64,000 nucleotides of DNA from JASHVB01 sp035508435 (GCA_035508435.1 DATJNA010000067.1:1-64000), one strand, 5' to 3'. Counted from the stretch's first letter, positions 1 to 9,028 are shown. Made by a program: numbers and translations. The notes: a model not told the origin generated them from the letters alone.

Positions 1-115
1 ATTCAGTATCGATCCAAAGTAGTGAAGAAGGCCTTAACAGTGCCGGGATTGGCCTGCCTTCGACCTGCAACATCCGGTCAGTTCCCCGCCCGTGTCGTGC
101 ACTCCCTGCGCGCCA

Positions 116-1420
116 TCAATGCAGCGCCGCCATCCCCGCCACCGGCACCCCACTCGCCCCCGGCCGCCGCGCCGCAAGCACGCGCCCGGCTTCCTCCAGC
201 CTGCCGGCCTCGAGATACGCCTTCAGCAGCGTGAACTCGATCAGGTCGTGCTGGGCCCGGCTGCCGCCGATGCGCTCGTTCTGCCCGGCCAGCGGCGCCA
301 GAGCCGCGATCGCCGCATCCCAATCCCCCTGCTCGAACGCGACAAAGCCGTGCGACAGTGCCGGCAGATAGTCGCCGGACGGATAGCGCCCCGCGCGCGC
401 CGCCGCCTCCATCTGGCTGGCGCGCGCGTCCAGCGCGGCGTCATCGCCTATCACCGCCTGCGCCAGGATCACGTGCAGGTCGGCCAGCCCGCTGCCCGGA
501 CGCGGCAGTGCCTCGCCGGCATAGGCGTACAGCCCGCGCCACGCCGCGTTGTCGCGCGGATAGCCGGCCAGTTCGGAGCGCCACAGGAACGCGGCGCCAT
601 CCGACATTTTCTGCTGCGGCCCGCCGCTGTGCCGGTCCAGAGCCATGCCGTCGCGATACAGGCGCAACGCCGCCTCCCAGTTCCCGGCCTGTAATTCGCA
701 CAGCGACAGATGCCAGCTCAGATGGCCATGGAAGAACCCGTCGCGCGGATAATCCGCCAGCCAGGACGACAAATAAGTGCGCGCCGTCTCCTGCTCGCCG
801 CTCTCGTAGCAGACATGCGCGAAGCCGTGCGCGCCATGCGCGTTGTGCGGGTTCGCCCTCACGGATCGCTCGATCATTGGGCGAGCGGCGGCAAGCTGCC
901 CGTCCTCGGACAGCGCCATGGCGTGGTAGGCGAGGAACCAGGGATCGTCGCCGTACTGCGGCGCGAGGCGGTCCATCAGCACCGCGATCTGGTGCTTCTG
1001 CCCGATGCGGCCGGAGGCGCCGATCACGCCATTGGGGTTCGCCGCCACCGCAAGCACCAGCGCGTCGCGTGGCCATGCCGTCAAATGGTCCTGCAAGGCG
1101 GCGACGGCGGGTTCGCTCTGGCCTGAGAACGCCAGGTCGAAGAACGCGATGTGGCTGGCCTCGCGCGGCGGCAGTCCGGGGGAAAAGTCCTTGGCCGCCG
1201 CCAGGGCTGCTCGCGCCGCCGCGGCCTCACCGTAGCGCATGTGCACCTGGGCCTTGCCGGCATGCGCCAGGGCAAAGCCGGGATCGGCTGCGATGGCGCG
1301 ATCGAAGGCCTCCGCCGCGCCCGGGTAGAGCGTCAGCGCCAGCTCGGCGCCCTGCACATAGGCGTCCCGCGCCGCGGCCGACGCGGTGGACAAGGGCAGG
1401 TCGTAGCGGTCCGCAAGCAT
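116..1420 (-). CDS. Tetratricopeptide repeat protein, TPR38-like
   Basis: About 434 residues, alanine-rich and helical, without signal peptide or membrane span, so probably a cytoplasmic scaffold. It opens with MLADRYDLPLSTASAAA and shows repeated helix pairs such as AFDRAIAADPGFALAHAGKAQ near the N-terminus and a conserved HGHLSWHLSLCELQAGN stretch in the middle. The architecture matches the TPR38-like bacterial family, which has no established biochemical role. The ATG at 1420 is preferred over an upstream in-frame codon because AGGAGG sits 8 bases before it. A clear paralogue lies at 16155-17468 with the same central motif. It stands alone between the window edge and rnpB. Family assignment is good; function is unknown. 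Confidence 0.85.
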   Translation of the reverse strand: MLADRYDLPLSTASAAARDAYVQGAELALTLYPGAAEAFDRAIAADPGFALAHAGKAQVHMRYGEAAAARAALAAAKDFSPGLPPREASHIAFFDLAFSGQSEPAVAALQDHLTAWPRDALVLAVAANPNGVIGASGRIGQKHQIAVLMDRLAPQYGDDPWFLAYHAMALSEDGQLAAARPMIERSVRANPHNAHGAHGFAHVCYESGEQETARTYLSSWLADYPRDGFFHGHLSWHLSLCELQAGNWEAALRLYRDGMALDRHSGGPQQKMSDGAAFLWRSELAGYPRDNAAWRGLYAYAGEALPRPGSGLADLHVILAQAVIGDDAALDARASQMEAAARAGRYPSGDYLPALSHGFVAFEQGDWDAAIAALAPLAGQNERIGGSRAQHDLIEFTLLKAYLEAGRLEEAGRVLAARRPGASGVPVAGMAALH

Positions 1421-1500
1421 TGCGCATCCTCCTGGCCGATTTGGCGGCAAGCCTAACGCTTCCTGCCGCAATCAAGAACAGGGGCGGGGCGATCGAAACG

Positions 1501-1912
1501 CCAGACGGCCTGTAAGCCGGGTTCTGTCCGCGCCACCTTTGGTTTCCCTTGGGCGGCGCGGGACGACCATTCCTCTGGGACGTGCCTCACGGCGCGCCTC
1601 ACGCGACCAACCCGGACGGCGAGGCGGGAATGCCCCTGCAGCCTTGCGGATGCAGCCGTCCCTATTCGGTCTTGCTCCCGGTGGGGTTTACCCTGCCGCC
1701 CCTGTTGCCAGGGGCGCGGTGCGCTCTTGCCGCACCGTTTCGCCCTTGCCCGCGGGGCGCCCGGGGGAAATCCCCAGGCCCTTGCGCGGGCGGTTTGTTT
1801 TCTGTGGCACTGTCCCTGGGGTCGCCCCCGCCGGCAGTTGGCCGGCACCGTATTCCCGTGGAGCCCGGACTTTCCTCTGCCCCGCAAGGCAGCGGCCGTC
1901 CGGCCGTCTGGC
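1501..1912 (-). ncRNA. rnpB: RNase P RNA, bacterial class A
   Basis: The minus strand carries the hallmark GAGGAAAGTCCGGGCTCC block near the 5' end and AACCCGGCTTACAGGCC at the 3' end. The terminal P1 helix is visible: CCAGACGGCC at the 5' end pairs with GGCCGTCTGG at the 3' end, which sets the boundaries. The internal GCAAGGGCGAAACGGTG and AGGGTAAACCCCACC segments also match the conserved core. It is the catalytic RNA that trims tRNA 5' leaders. No protein-coding frame here is credible. Confidence 0.96.
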
Positions 1913-1919
1913 GCGCGCA

Positions 1920-1948
1920 GAAATGCGCAGGTGCCAGCCACGCGTCAA
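1920..1948 (-). promoter_or_regulatory. Probable rnpB promoter
   Basis: On the minus strand TTGACG (plus 1943-1948) is followed after 17 bases by CATTTC (plus 1920-1925), and the rnpB P1 helix begins about 8 bases further on. The -35 match is strong and the spacing right; the -10 is a poor match to consensus. Confidence 0.4.
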
Positions 1949-1994
1949 GCGCGTTCACCCTGTCAGCCGGCGCTCCCGTCACGCGACGCCCTGC

Positions 1995-2059
1995 CAGGCG
2001 GCGGCCAGGCGCCCGGTCTGTCAGGCGGCGGCCAGGCGCCCGGTCAGGCGGCGGCCAGG
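1995..2059. repeat. GC-rich tandem repeat at hydrolase 3' end
   Basis: CAGGCGGCGGCCAGG occurs three times (from 1995, 2022 and 2045); the first two copies are followed by CGCCCGGT and the first has a 4-base insertion. The third copy is the stop and last codons of the hydrolase gene at 2044, so the array looks like a duplication of that gene's 3' end into the spacer. Confidence 0.75.
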
Positions 2060-2808
2060 AACGCCTCGATCACCGCGATGAACCCCTCAGGATTGTCGGC
2101 GTGCAGCCAGTGCCCGGCATGCTTGAGCGTTACGAACCGGGCGGTGGGGAGCAGCGCGCGGATCGCCGGACGGTCTTCGGGGCGCACATAGTCGGAATTC
2201 GCGCCGGCGATGAACAAGGTCGGGCCACGATAGATGGCACCGGCCGGTGCCTCCCACGCCTCGATCGCCGGCATCGCGCGGGCGATCTCGCGCAGGCCAA
2301 TGCGCCAGGAGGGATGCGCGCCCACGACCAGGTTCTGCAACAGGAATCCGCGAATGCCGGCATCCGGCACGGCCTTTGCCAAGGCCTTGTCCGCGGCGGC
2401 GCGGGTCAGGCCCGGCGCCAGCTTCAGCCCCAGCATGGCGGCGGCGATTCGGGCATTGTCGTGCTGGTATGGCACGGGGGCGATGTCCGCCGCGACCAGC
2501 CGCGTCACTTGCTCCGGCTGAAGCAGGGCCGCCATCATCGCCGCCTTGCCGCCCATCGAGTGCCCGATCAGCACCGCCGGCAAGGCGGAGCGCGCGTCCA
2601 GCGTCTCCAGCACATCGGCAGCCATCGCGGGATAGTCCATGGCCGCTGCGTGCGGACTGCCGCCGTGGTTGCGCAGGTCCAGCGCCAGCACGCGATGCCG
2701 CGGTGCCAGCGCGCGCTGCACCACGCCGAGATTGCGGGCGCTGCCGAACAAGCCGTGGAGCAAGGCGACCGGCGGCCCCTCGCCGGCCTCGATCGCGTGC
2801 AGAATCAT
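2044..2808 (-). CDS. Alpha/beta hydrolase, YbfF-like esterase
   Basis: A 254-residue cytoplasmic alpha/beta hydrolase. Visible motifs are the oxyanion-side LLHGLFGSARN near residue 15, the DLRNHG strand-loop, the nucleophile elbow GHSMGGKAAM and a C-terminal KHAGHWLHADNP with the catalytic histidine. This combination is typical of the YbfF/ABHD11 esterases acting on short acyl esters; the natural substrate is unknown. The ATG at 2808 overlaps the stop of the upstream DMT exporter gene by 4 bases (ATGA), indicating translational coupling. The 3' end is duplicated as a short tandem repeat just downstream. Confidence 0.88.
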   Translation of the reverse strand: MILHAIEAGEGPPVALLHGLFGSARNLGVVQRALAPRHRVLALDLRNHGGSPHAAAMDYPAMAADVLETLDARSALPAVLIGHSMGGKAAMMAALLQPEQVTRLVAADIAPVPYQHDNARIAAAMLGLKLAPGLTRAAADKALAKAVPDAGIRGFLLQNLVVGAHPSWRIGLREIARAMPAIEAWEAPAGAIYRGPTLFIAGANSDYVRPEDRPAIRALLPTARFVTLKHAGHWLHADNPEGFIAVIEAFLAAA

Positions 2809-3788
2809 CGCAGCCTCCCGTCGCGCGCGGGCACCAGCCGCCACCGCGGCGCGCCCGACGGCAGCATGGCAAACCCGACCCCGCCAATGATCAGCGCCGA
2901 GCCGCACAGCAGGTCCGCGGTCAATTGCTCGCCCAGCAGCAGGTTGGCGAGCAACAGGCTGACGGCGGGTGTGCTGAGGAAGCCAACCGACGAGACCATG
3001 ACGGGCAGCGTCGCGGTCGCCTCCACCACGCACCAGGTGCCGATCGGGCCGGCGATGCAGCCGATATAGGCCAGCGCCAGCCAGCAAGCGGGCTGGGTGC
3101 CGAGTGTGCCATGCGGCGTCTGCCATGCGACCAGCGGTGCCAGCAGCAGCGAGGCGAGCAAGAAGCACCATGGCATCAGCTCGAACAAGGAAAGCGCGGG
3201 CCGGGCACGGCGGATCACTATGATGGCGATCGCCCAGGAGAGGCTGGCGGCGAGCAAGAAGGCGTGGCCGATCAGGATCGAGGCTGAAGTCCAGTCGATC
3301 GCCCAGGGGTTCATCAGCACCGCGACGCCGGCCAGTCCGATACCGGCCGCGAGCCAGCGGCGCGGCGGGATCGCCTCGCGCAGCACGAGCAATGACAGCG
3401 GCACGATCCAGATGGTGGTCGTGTTGGCCAGGATGGCGGTGCGGCCGGCCGGCACCCACAGCAGTGCCATATGGGCGAAGGCGAAATATCCGGCGAGCTG
3501 CAACGCACCGACAGCCATCAGCGCCGGTAGGTCGGCCCGAGTTGGCAGCCGGAGCCGTCCGCGCGCGGCCGTCAGCAAGGCGGCGGTAATGCCGGACAGC
3601 ACAGCGCGGCCTTCCGCGAACCAGAGCGGCGCGGCCCCATGGTTCAGGGCAACCTTGGTCAGCGGCCAGGCGCTCGACAGAAGCACGACGGAGACGATGA
3701 GCTGAACGATGCCCACGGCCGGCAGGACTGTTTCATTTCGCGGGATTCGTCTGCCGTGGGGTTGTGTAACGTCATTCTGTCGTGACAT
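2805..3788 (-). CDS. DMT/EamA-family membrane transporter
   Basis: About 327 residues with ten predicted hydrophobic segments and the two-fold EamA organisation; segments such as IVQLIVSVVLLSSAWPLTKV and the later GFLSTPAVSLLLANLLLGEQ are typical of drug/metabolite exporters. Substrate cannot be read from sequence. The ATG at 3788 gives a 24-residue polar leader; a GTG at 3716 just before the first membrane segment is an alternative. With the ATG start only 9 bases separate it from the divergent gene at 3798, leaving no room for an external promoter. It is co-transcribed with the downstream hydrolase. Confidence 0.88.
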   Translation of the reverse strand: MSRQNDVTQPHGRRIPRNETVLPAVGIVQLIVSVVLLSSAWPLTKVALNHGAAPLWFAEGRAVLSGITAALLTAARGRLRLPTRADLPALMAVGALQLAGYFAFAHMALLWVPAGRTAILANTTTIWIVPLSLLVLREAIPPRRWLAAGIGLAGVAVLMNPWAIDWTSASILIGHAFLLAASLSWAIAIIVIRRARPALSLFELMPWCFLLASLLLAPLVAWQTPHGTLGTQPACWLALAYIGCIAGPIGTWCVVEATATLPVMVSSVGFLSTPAVSLLLANLLLGEQLTADLLCGSALIIGGVGFAMLPSGAPRWRLVPARDGRLR

Positions 3789-3797
3789 ACCAGTTAT

Positions 3798-4463
3798 ATG
3801 ACCTTTTCGATCATTGGCCGATGCCCGACCACCGGGCAGTTCGGGGGAGTCACCGCGACGTCCAACATCGCTGTTGGCGCGCGGGTCGTCCATTGCGCCG
3901 CCGGCATTGGGGGCGTGCTCACCCAGCATCGCACTGACCCCAGGCTGGGGCCACGCGGGCTCGATCTGCTGCGGTCCGGTTGCTCCGCGCAGGAGGCGGT
4001 GGAGGCGCTGGCCGCCTCCACGCCGCACGCGCACTGGCGGCAGATCGCGGTGGTGGATGCGGCCGGGCGCTCGGCGGCGTTTTCCGGTGCGCGCACCCGG
4101 CCGGAGATGAGCGAGGCCGCAGGGCAGGACGCCTGCGCCATCGGCAACATTCTGGCGCATGCGCGGGTGCCGGCGGCGATGCTGCGGCGGTTCCAGGGCG
4201 CGCCGACCGCGCCGCTGGCCGAGCGCCTGATGTGCGCATTGGAGGAAGGGCTTGCCGCGGGGGGCGAGCATGGCCCGGTGCGCAGCGCGCATTTGCTGGT
4301 GGTAGAGAAGGAGAGCTTCCCGCTGGTCGATCTGCGCGTCGATTGGCACGACCAGCCGGTGGCTGAACTGCGCGCGCTATGGAATCGCTACGCGCTGGAA
4401 ATGGGCGCCTTCGTGATGCGGGCGCTGGACCCCGACAATCCGCTGGGCACAACCACGCCCTGA
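3798..4463 (+). CDS. DUF1028 family protein (Ntn-hydrolase-like fold)
   Basis: A 221-residue protein starting MTFSIIGRCPTTGQFGGVTATSN, the characteristic opening of DUF1028, followed by GIGGVLTQHRTDPRLGP and the conserved AACAIGNIL-like segment (here QDACAIGNILAHARVP). The family has an Ntn-hydrolase-like fold and is often encoded beside peptidases or amidases, but its reaction is not established. Start assigned from family alignment; no clear ribosome site precedes it and the divergent transporter may begin 9 bases upstream, so the message may be nearly leaderless. Probably grouped with the formylglutamate amidohydrolase 70 bases downstream. Confidence 0.88.
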   Translation: MTFSIIGRCPTTGQFGGVTATSNIAVGARVVHCAAGIGGVLTQHRTDPRLGPRGLDLLRSGCSAQEAVEALAASTPHAHWRQIAVVDAAGRSAAFSGARTRPEMSEAAGQDACAIGNILAHARVPAAMLRRFQGAPTAPLAERLMCALEEGLAAGGEHGPVRSAHLLVVEKESFPLVDLRVDWHDQPVAELRALWNRYALEMGAFVMRALDPDNPLGTTTP

Positions 4464-4533
4464 CCCAGCCTCGTGCTAGACAGCGCGCGGCGGCTGCGGC
4501 ATCCGGTGGCGCCGGATCGAGGAGAGGGCGCGC

Positions 4534-5322
4534 ATGGCCGCGGTCGCCGAGGGGTTGTTGGCAGCGGATGAGCCATCGCCGGTGCGGATGCTGCGCCAGC
4601 ATGGCGCATCCGATCTGGTGCTGACCGCGGATCATGCGGGGCGGCTGATCCCGCGGCGTCTCGGGCGGCTGGGCGTGGCGGAGAGCGAACTGCAACGCCA
4701 CATCGCCTGGGACATCGGCATCGCCGGCGTCACGGAGCGATTGTCGGATGCGCTGAATGCTCTGGCGGTGCTGCAGGTCTATTCGCGGCTGGTGATCGAC
4801 TGCAATCGCGATCCGTCGGTGCCGTCCTCGGTGCCGGAAATCAGCGAGACGACGCCCATCCCGGGCAACGTCGGTCTGTCCGAGGCGGAACGCGCCCGGC
4901 GGGTGGGGGCAATCTTCACGCCGTATCATGCGCGGATCGCGGCGCTGCTGGATGCGCGCGCGGCCGCGGGGCGGCGCACCGTGCTGGTTGCGATGCACAG
5001 CTTCACCCCGGTATTCAAGGGCGAATCGCGCACGGTAGAGGTGGGCGTGTTGTTCAACCACGATGCGCGGCTGGCCTCGGTGTTGCTGACACTGCTGCGG
5101 GCGGAGGGCGACATCGTGGTGGGGGCGAACGCGCCCTACGCAATCACCGATACCAGCGACTACACCGTGCCGGTGCATGGCGAGAAGCGCGGGCTGCCGC
5201 ATGTGGAGATCGAAATCCGGCAGGACCTGATCGCGGAGGCCGCCGGCCAGGCGGCATGGGCCGCTCGCTTCGCGCGATTGCTCCGGGCGGCCGATGCGGA
5301 GCTGCGGGAGGCTGGAATCTGA
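4534..5322 (+). CDS. N-formylglutamate amidohydrolase family protein
   Basis: A 262-residue metal-dependent amidohydrolase of the HutG type, which hydrolyses N-formyl-L-glutamate in histidine breakdown; many family members have other, untested substrates. Visible motifs are LVLTADHAGRLIP with the metal-binding Asp/His near residue 35, HIAWDIGI, SRLVIDCNRDP, and the C-terminal EIEIRQDLI. A GAGGAGA ribosome site lies just before the ATG at 4534. No other histidine-degradation gene is present in the window, so a role in the classical hut pathway is not supported by context. Confidence 0.88.
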   Translation: MAAVAEGLLAADEPSPVRMLRQHGASDLVLTADHAGRLIPRRLGRLGVAESELQRHIAWDIGIAGVTERLSDALNALAVLQVYSRLVIDCNRDPSVPSSVPEISETTPIPGNVGLSEAERARRVGAIFTPYHARIAALLDARAAAGRRTVLVAMHSFTPVFKGESRTVEVGVLFNHDARLASVLLTLLRAEGDIVVGANAPYAITDTSDYTVPVHGEKRGLPHVEIEIRQDLIAEAAGQAAWAARFARLLRAADAELREAGI

Positions 5323-5654
5323 AGTGCCAACCAGCGGGCATCAGCTCTACGTCAGGCGGTGCACACAAACCACTGCGGAGCCAGGTCCGGGATACGAACG
5401 GAATGGCTGCGATCGCTCTCGCCCGCCGTGCCCTTGGGCGGCAAGACAATGGAACCACCGAGTACACCGATGCGCACGGATAGGATGGGCCCGTGAATTT
5501 GTAGGACCAGGATGCGGGACATGTCCCGACCTATGTCCATCGGGGTGGATCTGTGCCCCCCGGTGGCTCCAGGTGGTTGAATTGTCCTTGCCGCTCAACG
5601 GATCGTGGGATGACCGCAACGCGCCCTGCGGGAGCGAAGCAGGAGGTCACAACA
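5323..5654. other. Intergenic stretch, no gene
   Basis: 332 bases. It holds a perfect 14-base palindrome CGGGACATGTCCCG at 5515-5528 and a degenerate ACCACCGAGTACACCGATG stretch at 5454-5472 resembling dispersed intergenic repeats. It ends with the AGGAGG ribosome site of the msrC-like gene at 5641. Confidence 0.6.
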
Positions 5655-6170
5655 GTGCATGACGCGGAACGGGCGACGCCGTGGACTGTGCCGCAGGGCG
5701 GGGACAAGCGGGCGCTGTACGAAGCGCTCGCGCGTGAACTGGATGCGTTGCTGAGCGGCGAGACCGATGCGGTGGCCAATGCGGCGAATGCCGCCGCGGC
5801 GCTGTATCATGCGCTGCCGGCGCTGAACTGGGCTGGCTTCTATTTCCTGCGCGGCGAGGAGTTGGTGCTGGGGCCGTTCCAGGGGCGCCCCGCCTGCGTG
5901 CGGATACCACTTGGGCGGGGCGTATGCGGCACGGCGGCGGTGCGGCGCCAGTCGTTGCTGGTGGCGGATGTGACCGCGTTCCCCGGACACATCGCCTGCG
6001 ACACAGCGTCGCGCTCCGAGCTCGTGGTGCCCCTCTTTGCCGGGGCACGGCTGCTGGGAGTGCTCGATCTCGACAGTCCGGAACCAGGCCGATTCGACGC
6101 GGTGGACCAGGCGGGGTGCGAGCGCGTGGCGCAAATAGTCGTGCGGCATTTGGGTGGCATCGTGGCGTGA
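5655..6170 (+). CDS. msrC: Free methionine-R-sulfoxide reductase, GAF domain
   Basis: A 171-residue single GAF-domain protein that reduces free L-methionine-(R)-sulfoxide with thioredoxin. The body reads LNWAGFYFL, VLGPFQGRPACVRIPLGRGVCG and FPGHIACDTASRSELVVPL, matching the E. coli enzyme closely. The three conserved cysteines fall at residues 81, 91 and 115, equivalent to Cys84, Cys94 and Cys118 of E. coli. The GTG at 5655 is chosen because AGGAGG lies 8 bases upstream and the length then matches the family; an in-frame ATG at 5610 would add 15 residues without a ribosome site. Confidence 0.92.
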   Translation: MHDAERATPWTVPQGGDKRALYEALARELDALLSGETDAVANAANAAAALYHALPALNWAGFYFLRGEELVLGPFQGRPACVRIPLGRGVCGTAAVRRQSLLVADVTAFPGHIACDTASRSELVVPLFAGARLLGVLDLDSPEPGRFDAVDQAGCERVAQIVVRHLGGIVA

Positions 6171-6641
6171 GCGCGGATCGGCGCTGGGGGTCGCTCATTT
6201 CCCAGGCTACCGTCGCCTGGGCCCGGCACGAATGTTTGCCAATGAATACGGCCGGCAACACGCGCGGGCTCTGACCGAACCATGGGTGACACGGTGTTCT
6301 TTACCCGCAATTGAATCCTGCCTGGCGACCGGCCACGCATTCGTGGCCCGCCAATCCCCCGTCGTGATCCGCATCCCGATCGCGGCTGACAGAGCGATCA
6401 GGCATGGATAGATCCTGCCTTCGGAGGTTGCACACGCTGCTTGCGGCCAGGAAGCGGTGCGCCGGAATGCAAAGCGGGCCGCGCTCCGGCCGGGATGCGC
6501 AGCCCGCATTGACGAGCCATCTCCGCCGGAGGGTCGTGCCTTCCGACGGGTGTTGGTCAACCTGGTGGACCATGCCCGGCAGGTCGTGCCTTCCAGACAT
6601 TCACAGCAAGCATATACAATCATGGCGCGAAGCTTGGCGCA
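6171..6641. other. Intergenic stretch, no recognised gene
   Basis: About 470 bases before the first FNR-type box. Open frames on both strands have unnatural composition and no recognisable motif. A 12-base direct repeat GTCGTGCCTTCC occurs near 6533 and 6585. I see nothing else. Confidence 0.55.
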
Positions 6642-6655
6642 TTGATCTCGGTCAA
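6642..6655. promoter_or_regulatory. FNR/FixK-type binding site, distal
   Basis: TTGATCTCGGTCAA fits the TTGAY-N4-RTCAA pattern bound by FNR/FixK/NNR regulators. It lies 129 bases upstream of the start of the small gene at 6784. Confidence 0.55.
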
Positions 6656-6708
6656 GGGCCAGTCACCGCGAAGCTGTGCGCTGTGGTCAGGCGATCCCGC
6701 GCCGGCCG

Positions 6709-6722
6709 TTGACATGGATCAA
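6709..6722. promoter_or_regulatory. FNR/FixK-type binding site, proximal
   Basis: TTGACATGGATCAA fits TTGAY-N4-RTCAA. It is 62 bases upstream of the ATG at 6784, a position compatible with activation near -41 if transcription starts about 20 bases before the gene. The two boxes are 67 bases apart. Confidence 0.6.
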
Positions 6723-6783
6723 TGCGCAGCGGCGGGCTCAACCTAGCGTTGTCCGGGGCTGTTCGCTCCGCGACGAGAGGAGA

Positions 6784-7161
6784 ATGGCAATGCATCGTGC
6801 CGAGATTGACGAGGCAAATAACCGACTGATTTTGCGCTGGACTGATTCCCAAAATGTCGCTGAAATCGGCCAGTTCCGGGCTGAGGTTGAAGCATTGCTG
6901 CCAAAGCTGCGGCGGGGATTCGACTGCATCAGCGACATTACCAACATGCGACCTGCCTCGCGGCACGTGGCGGACCACATCGAGCAATTACAGGCACTGC
7001 TGCACGGGGCCGGAATGCGGCGCGTGGTCCGTATCGTGGGGAAGAGTGGTTTGGGTCATATGGCCTCGACTCAGATGGATCGACTGGCGGCGCAGGCCGG
7101 ATATGAAACGATCCACGTGGACACGGAAGCGGCAGCGCTGATCGCACTGGCCCGAAAGTGA
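6784..7161 (+). CDS. Small STAS-like protein of unknown function
   Basis: A 125-residue soluble protein starting MAMHRAEIDEANNRLILRW. The alternating beta/helix pattern, with a FDCISDITNMRPAS turn and RRVVRIVGKSGLGHMAS strand, resembles STAS/SpoIIAA-like folds, but no family-defining motif can be confirmed by eye. The ATG at 6784 (or the second ATG at 6790) follows a GAGAGGAG ribosome site. Two FNR/FixK-type boxes upstream suggest low-oxygen control. Codon use looks genuine. The gene stands alone. Fold assignment is inference only. Confidence 0.7.
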   Translation: MAMHRAEIDEANNRLILRWTDSQNVAEIGQFRAEVEALLPKLRRGFDCISDITNMRPASRHVADHIEQLQALLHGAGMRRVVRIVGKSGLGHMASTQMDRLAAQAGYETIHVDTEAAALIALARK

Positions 7162-7354
7162 TTGTTCCGGGTTTGGCCGTGGCGACCGGTCAGGCCCTGG
7201 AGTTGCGCGACCTGCGCACCGCAGGACATCAGCGCATTTTGTTCGATCTGGCTGCGGCGACCGCGTGCGAGGTTGGCCTGCCCAAGGACGATGGCGAGGA
7301 GCGCTCGGATCTTCCGACTGCCCGGAAGATCCGAGGTCACACTCGGCTTTTCCT

Positions 7355-9028
7355 CTACTCTCCCACTTGCGCTCCAGGTCCTGTCAGTGGCCTGAGGGCG
7401 TGCCAGAAGTCACATTGGTGGTCCTGAGCAAACTGGAACGTCGGCCGCGGCCTGGGTTCGTCCAGCGATTGCATTGGATATCTTTGCATCTGATCGAAGT
7501 TTCGCCAAAACGGCACATCCTTCACGCTGTTCGGGTCGCCATTTGTCGCGAAGGCAGTCCAGTAGCGCTTCATGCGGGTTGCCAGTCCGAGTTGTGCCGG
7601 CGTCAGTGCAGGCGTGCCGGGAATCGTCAGGGCACTCATATTGAAGAGGTACTGCAGTTCGCTGAAATGTGCGGCGCCATAGGGGAAACTTACCGGAGGA
7701 GCCACGATCGAGGGGGCATTCTCGTCACTGAACTGGTACGCCCACACCGGCACACGCGCGGCCATCAACTTGTCCATCTCAAATGCCGGACAGCTTATGG
7801 TCCCATCGGTAATCACCTGTGCGGCAGCCAGGTCGGGACTTGAATAGGCGCTGAGCGGATACTGCTGAATAATCGCCGGAACGTCGCTGGTCGGATATCC
7901 GGTGCCCGGAAGAAATGAACCGAATCCGTCGAGCGCCGCCTGATAGCCGCTCGCCTGCAGCGGTGCTCCCGCGAGATCGTAGGAAAATGCAATCACCAGG
8001 CGGAACTCGTCGTGATTGGTGCCATTCATGATCGGCACCTGGTTAAAGCGGCCTTGGGCGAGTGCGTCGGCCAGAGGTTCGGTCAGCAATGTCCCATCAA
8101 TGATCGCACCGGTTTCTGTCGCCTGATTGCTCAGCAGCTCCGCCACCGGCACGGCACGCAGACATGCGGCAATCTGCTGTTGTGTCCCCTGATTGCAGCC
8201 AACCTTGCCTGCCAAGGTCACGCCATCAGACTCGGATTGTTGGAGCGTGATATAATCGGGAGCGCCGCTTTCAATGATCGCTTTCTGGAACAGCCCTGAC
8301 GCGAGTCGCGACACGAGATGCGCGTAGATAGAGATACCGCCCGCCGATTCACCGAAGATCGTGATGTTGTGAGGATCCCCGCCGAATCCCGGGATGTTGC
8401 GCTGCAGCCATTTGAGCGCCAACTGCTGATCCATCAGGGCATAGTTGGCAATCAGGTGATTCTCGGCATCCAGCGCGGGGTGAGCGAACAGGCCAAGCGC
8501 GCCGAGCCGGTAGTTGATCGTCACAACGATGACATTGCCTTCCCGGACGAGCGCGGTGGGGTCATACGCCGCGCCGGCGCCCGCCGTGAATCCGCCGCCG
8601 TGGATCCAAACCATGACGGGAAGCTTTCGTTCCCAGCGCTGCGGCCCACTCGTGGCCGCTGGCGCATAGATGTTCAGGAACAGGCAGTCTTCCGACGTCG
8701 ATGGTGTCCCCCAAGGGCTCGTACCCTGTGCGCAGTAGTTGCCGAAATGCGTTGCATCCAGTTGCTGATGTCCCCGGCTGACCGGTTGCGGCGGGCGCCA
8801 GCGGAGGTCGCCGACCGGCGGCGTTGCATAGCGAACGCCGAGGAATTCGTCGACGCTGCCGACCGCGACGCCGGAGAGCACCCCCTGCTCCACCGCAACG
8901 CTTGGCGTCGTGGCGAATGCCGGTGCCCCAAGTCCTAGCGCCAATAAGGCGACCACGCTGGATATCACACGACCCACGAAAAATCGGAAAACGCGTTTGT
9001 GGACATGGATCGCCGTTCTCGTCATCAT
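7355..9028 (-). CDS. Secreted type-B carboxylesterase
   Basis: About 557 residues. A Sec signal peptide with hydrophobic core VISSVVALLALGLGAPAFA ends near residue 39, predicting export. The type-B carboxylesterase fold is clear: FLGVRYATPPVGDLRW, SEDCLFLNIYAP, the oxyanion segment VWIHGGGFTAG, and the nucleophile motif FGESAGG with Ser near residue 228; GAAHFSELQYLF carries the probable catalytic histidine. It hydrolyses carboxylic esters; substrate unknown. The ATG at 9028 follows GGAGGGG, and an adjacent second ATG is equally possible. It lies next to gentisate-dioxygenase-like and monooxygenase genes on the same strand but across a 386-base gap, so shared transcription is uncertain. Confidence 0.92.
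   Translation of the reverse strand: MMTRTAIHVHKRVFRFFVGRVISSVVALLALGLGAPAFATTPSVAVEQGVLSGVAVGSVDEFLGVRYATPPVGDLRWRPPQPVSRGHQQLDATHFGNYCAQGTSPWGTPSTSEDCLFLNIYAPAATSGPQRWERKLPVMVWIHGGGFTAGAGAAYDPTALVREGNVIVVTINYRLGALGLFAHPALDAENHLIANYALMDQQLALKWLQRNIPGFGGDPHNITIFGESAGGISIYAHLVSRLASGLFQKAIIESGAPDYITLQQSESDGVTLAGKVGCNQGTQQQIAACLRAVPVAELLSNQATETGAIIDGTLLTEPLADALAQGRFNQVPIMNGTNHDEFRLVIAFSYDLAGAPLQASGYQAALDGFGSFLPGTGYPTSDVPAIIQQYPLSAYSSPDLAAAQVITDGTISCPAFEMDKLMAARVPVWAYQFSDENAPSIVAPPVSFPYGAAHFSELQYLFNMSALTIPGTPALTPAQLGLATRMKRYWTAFATNGDPNSVKDVPFWRNFDQMQRYPMQSLDEPRPRPTFQFAQDHQCDFWHALRPLTGPGAQVGE

Noticed and set aside
1549..3069. Long plus-strand frame across rnpB and the hydrolase
   Set aside because: It covers an RNA gene and the antisense of two well-identified proteins.
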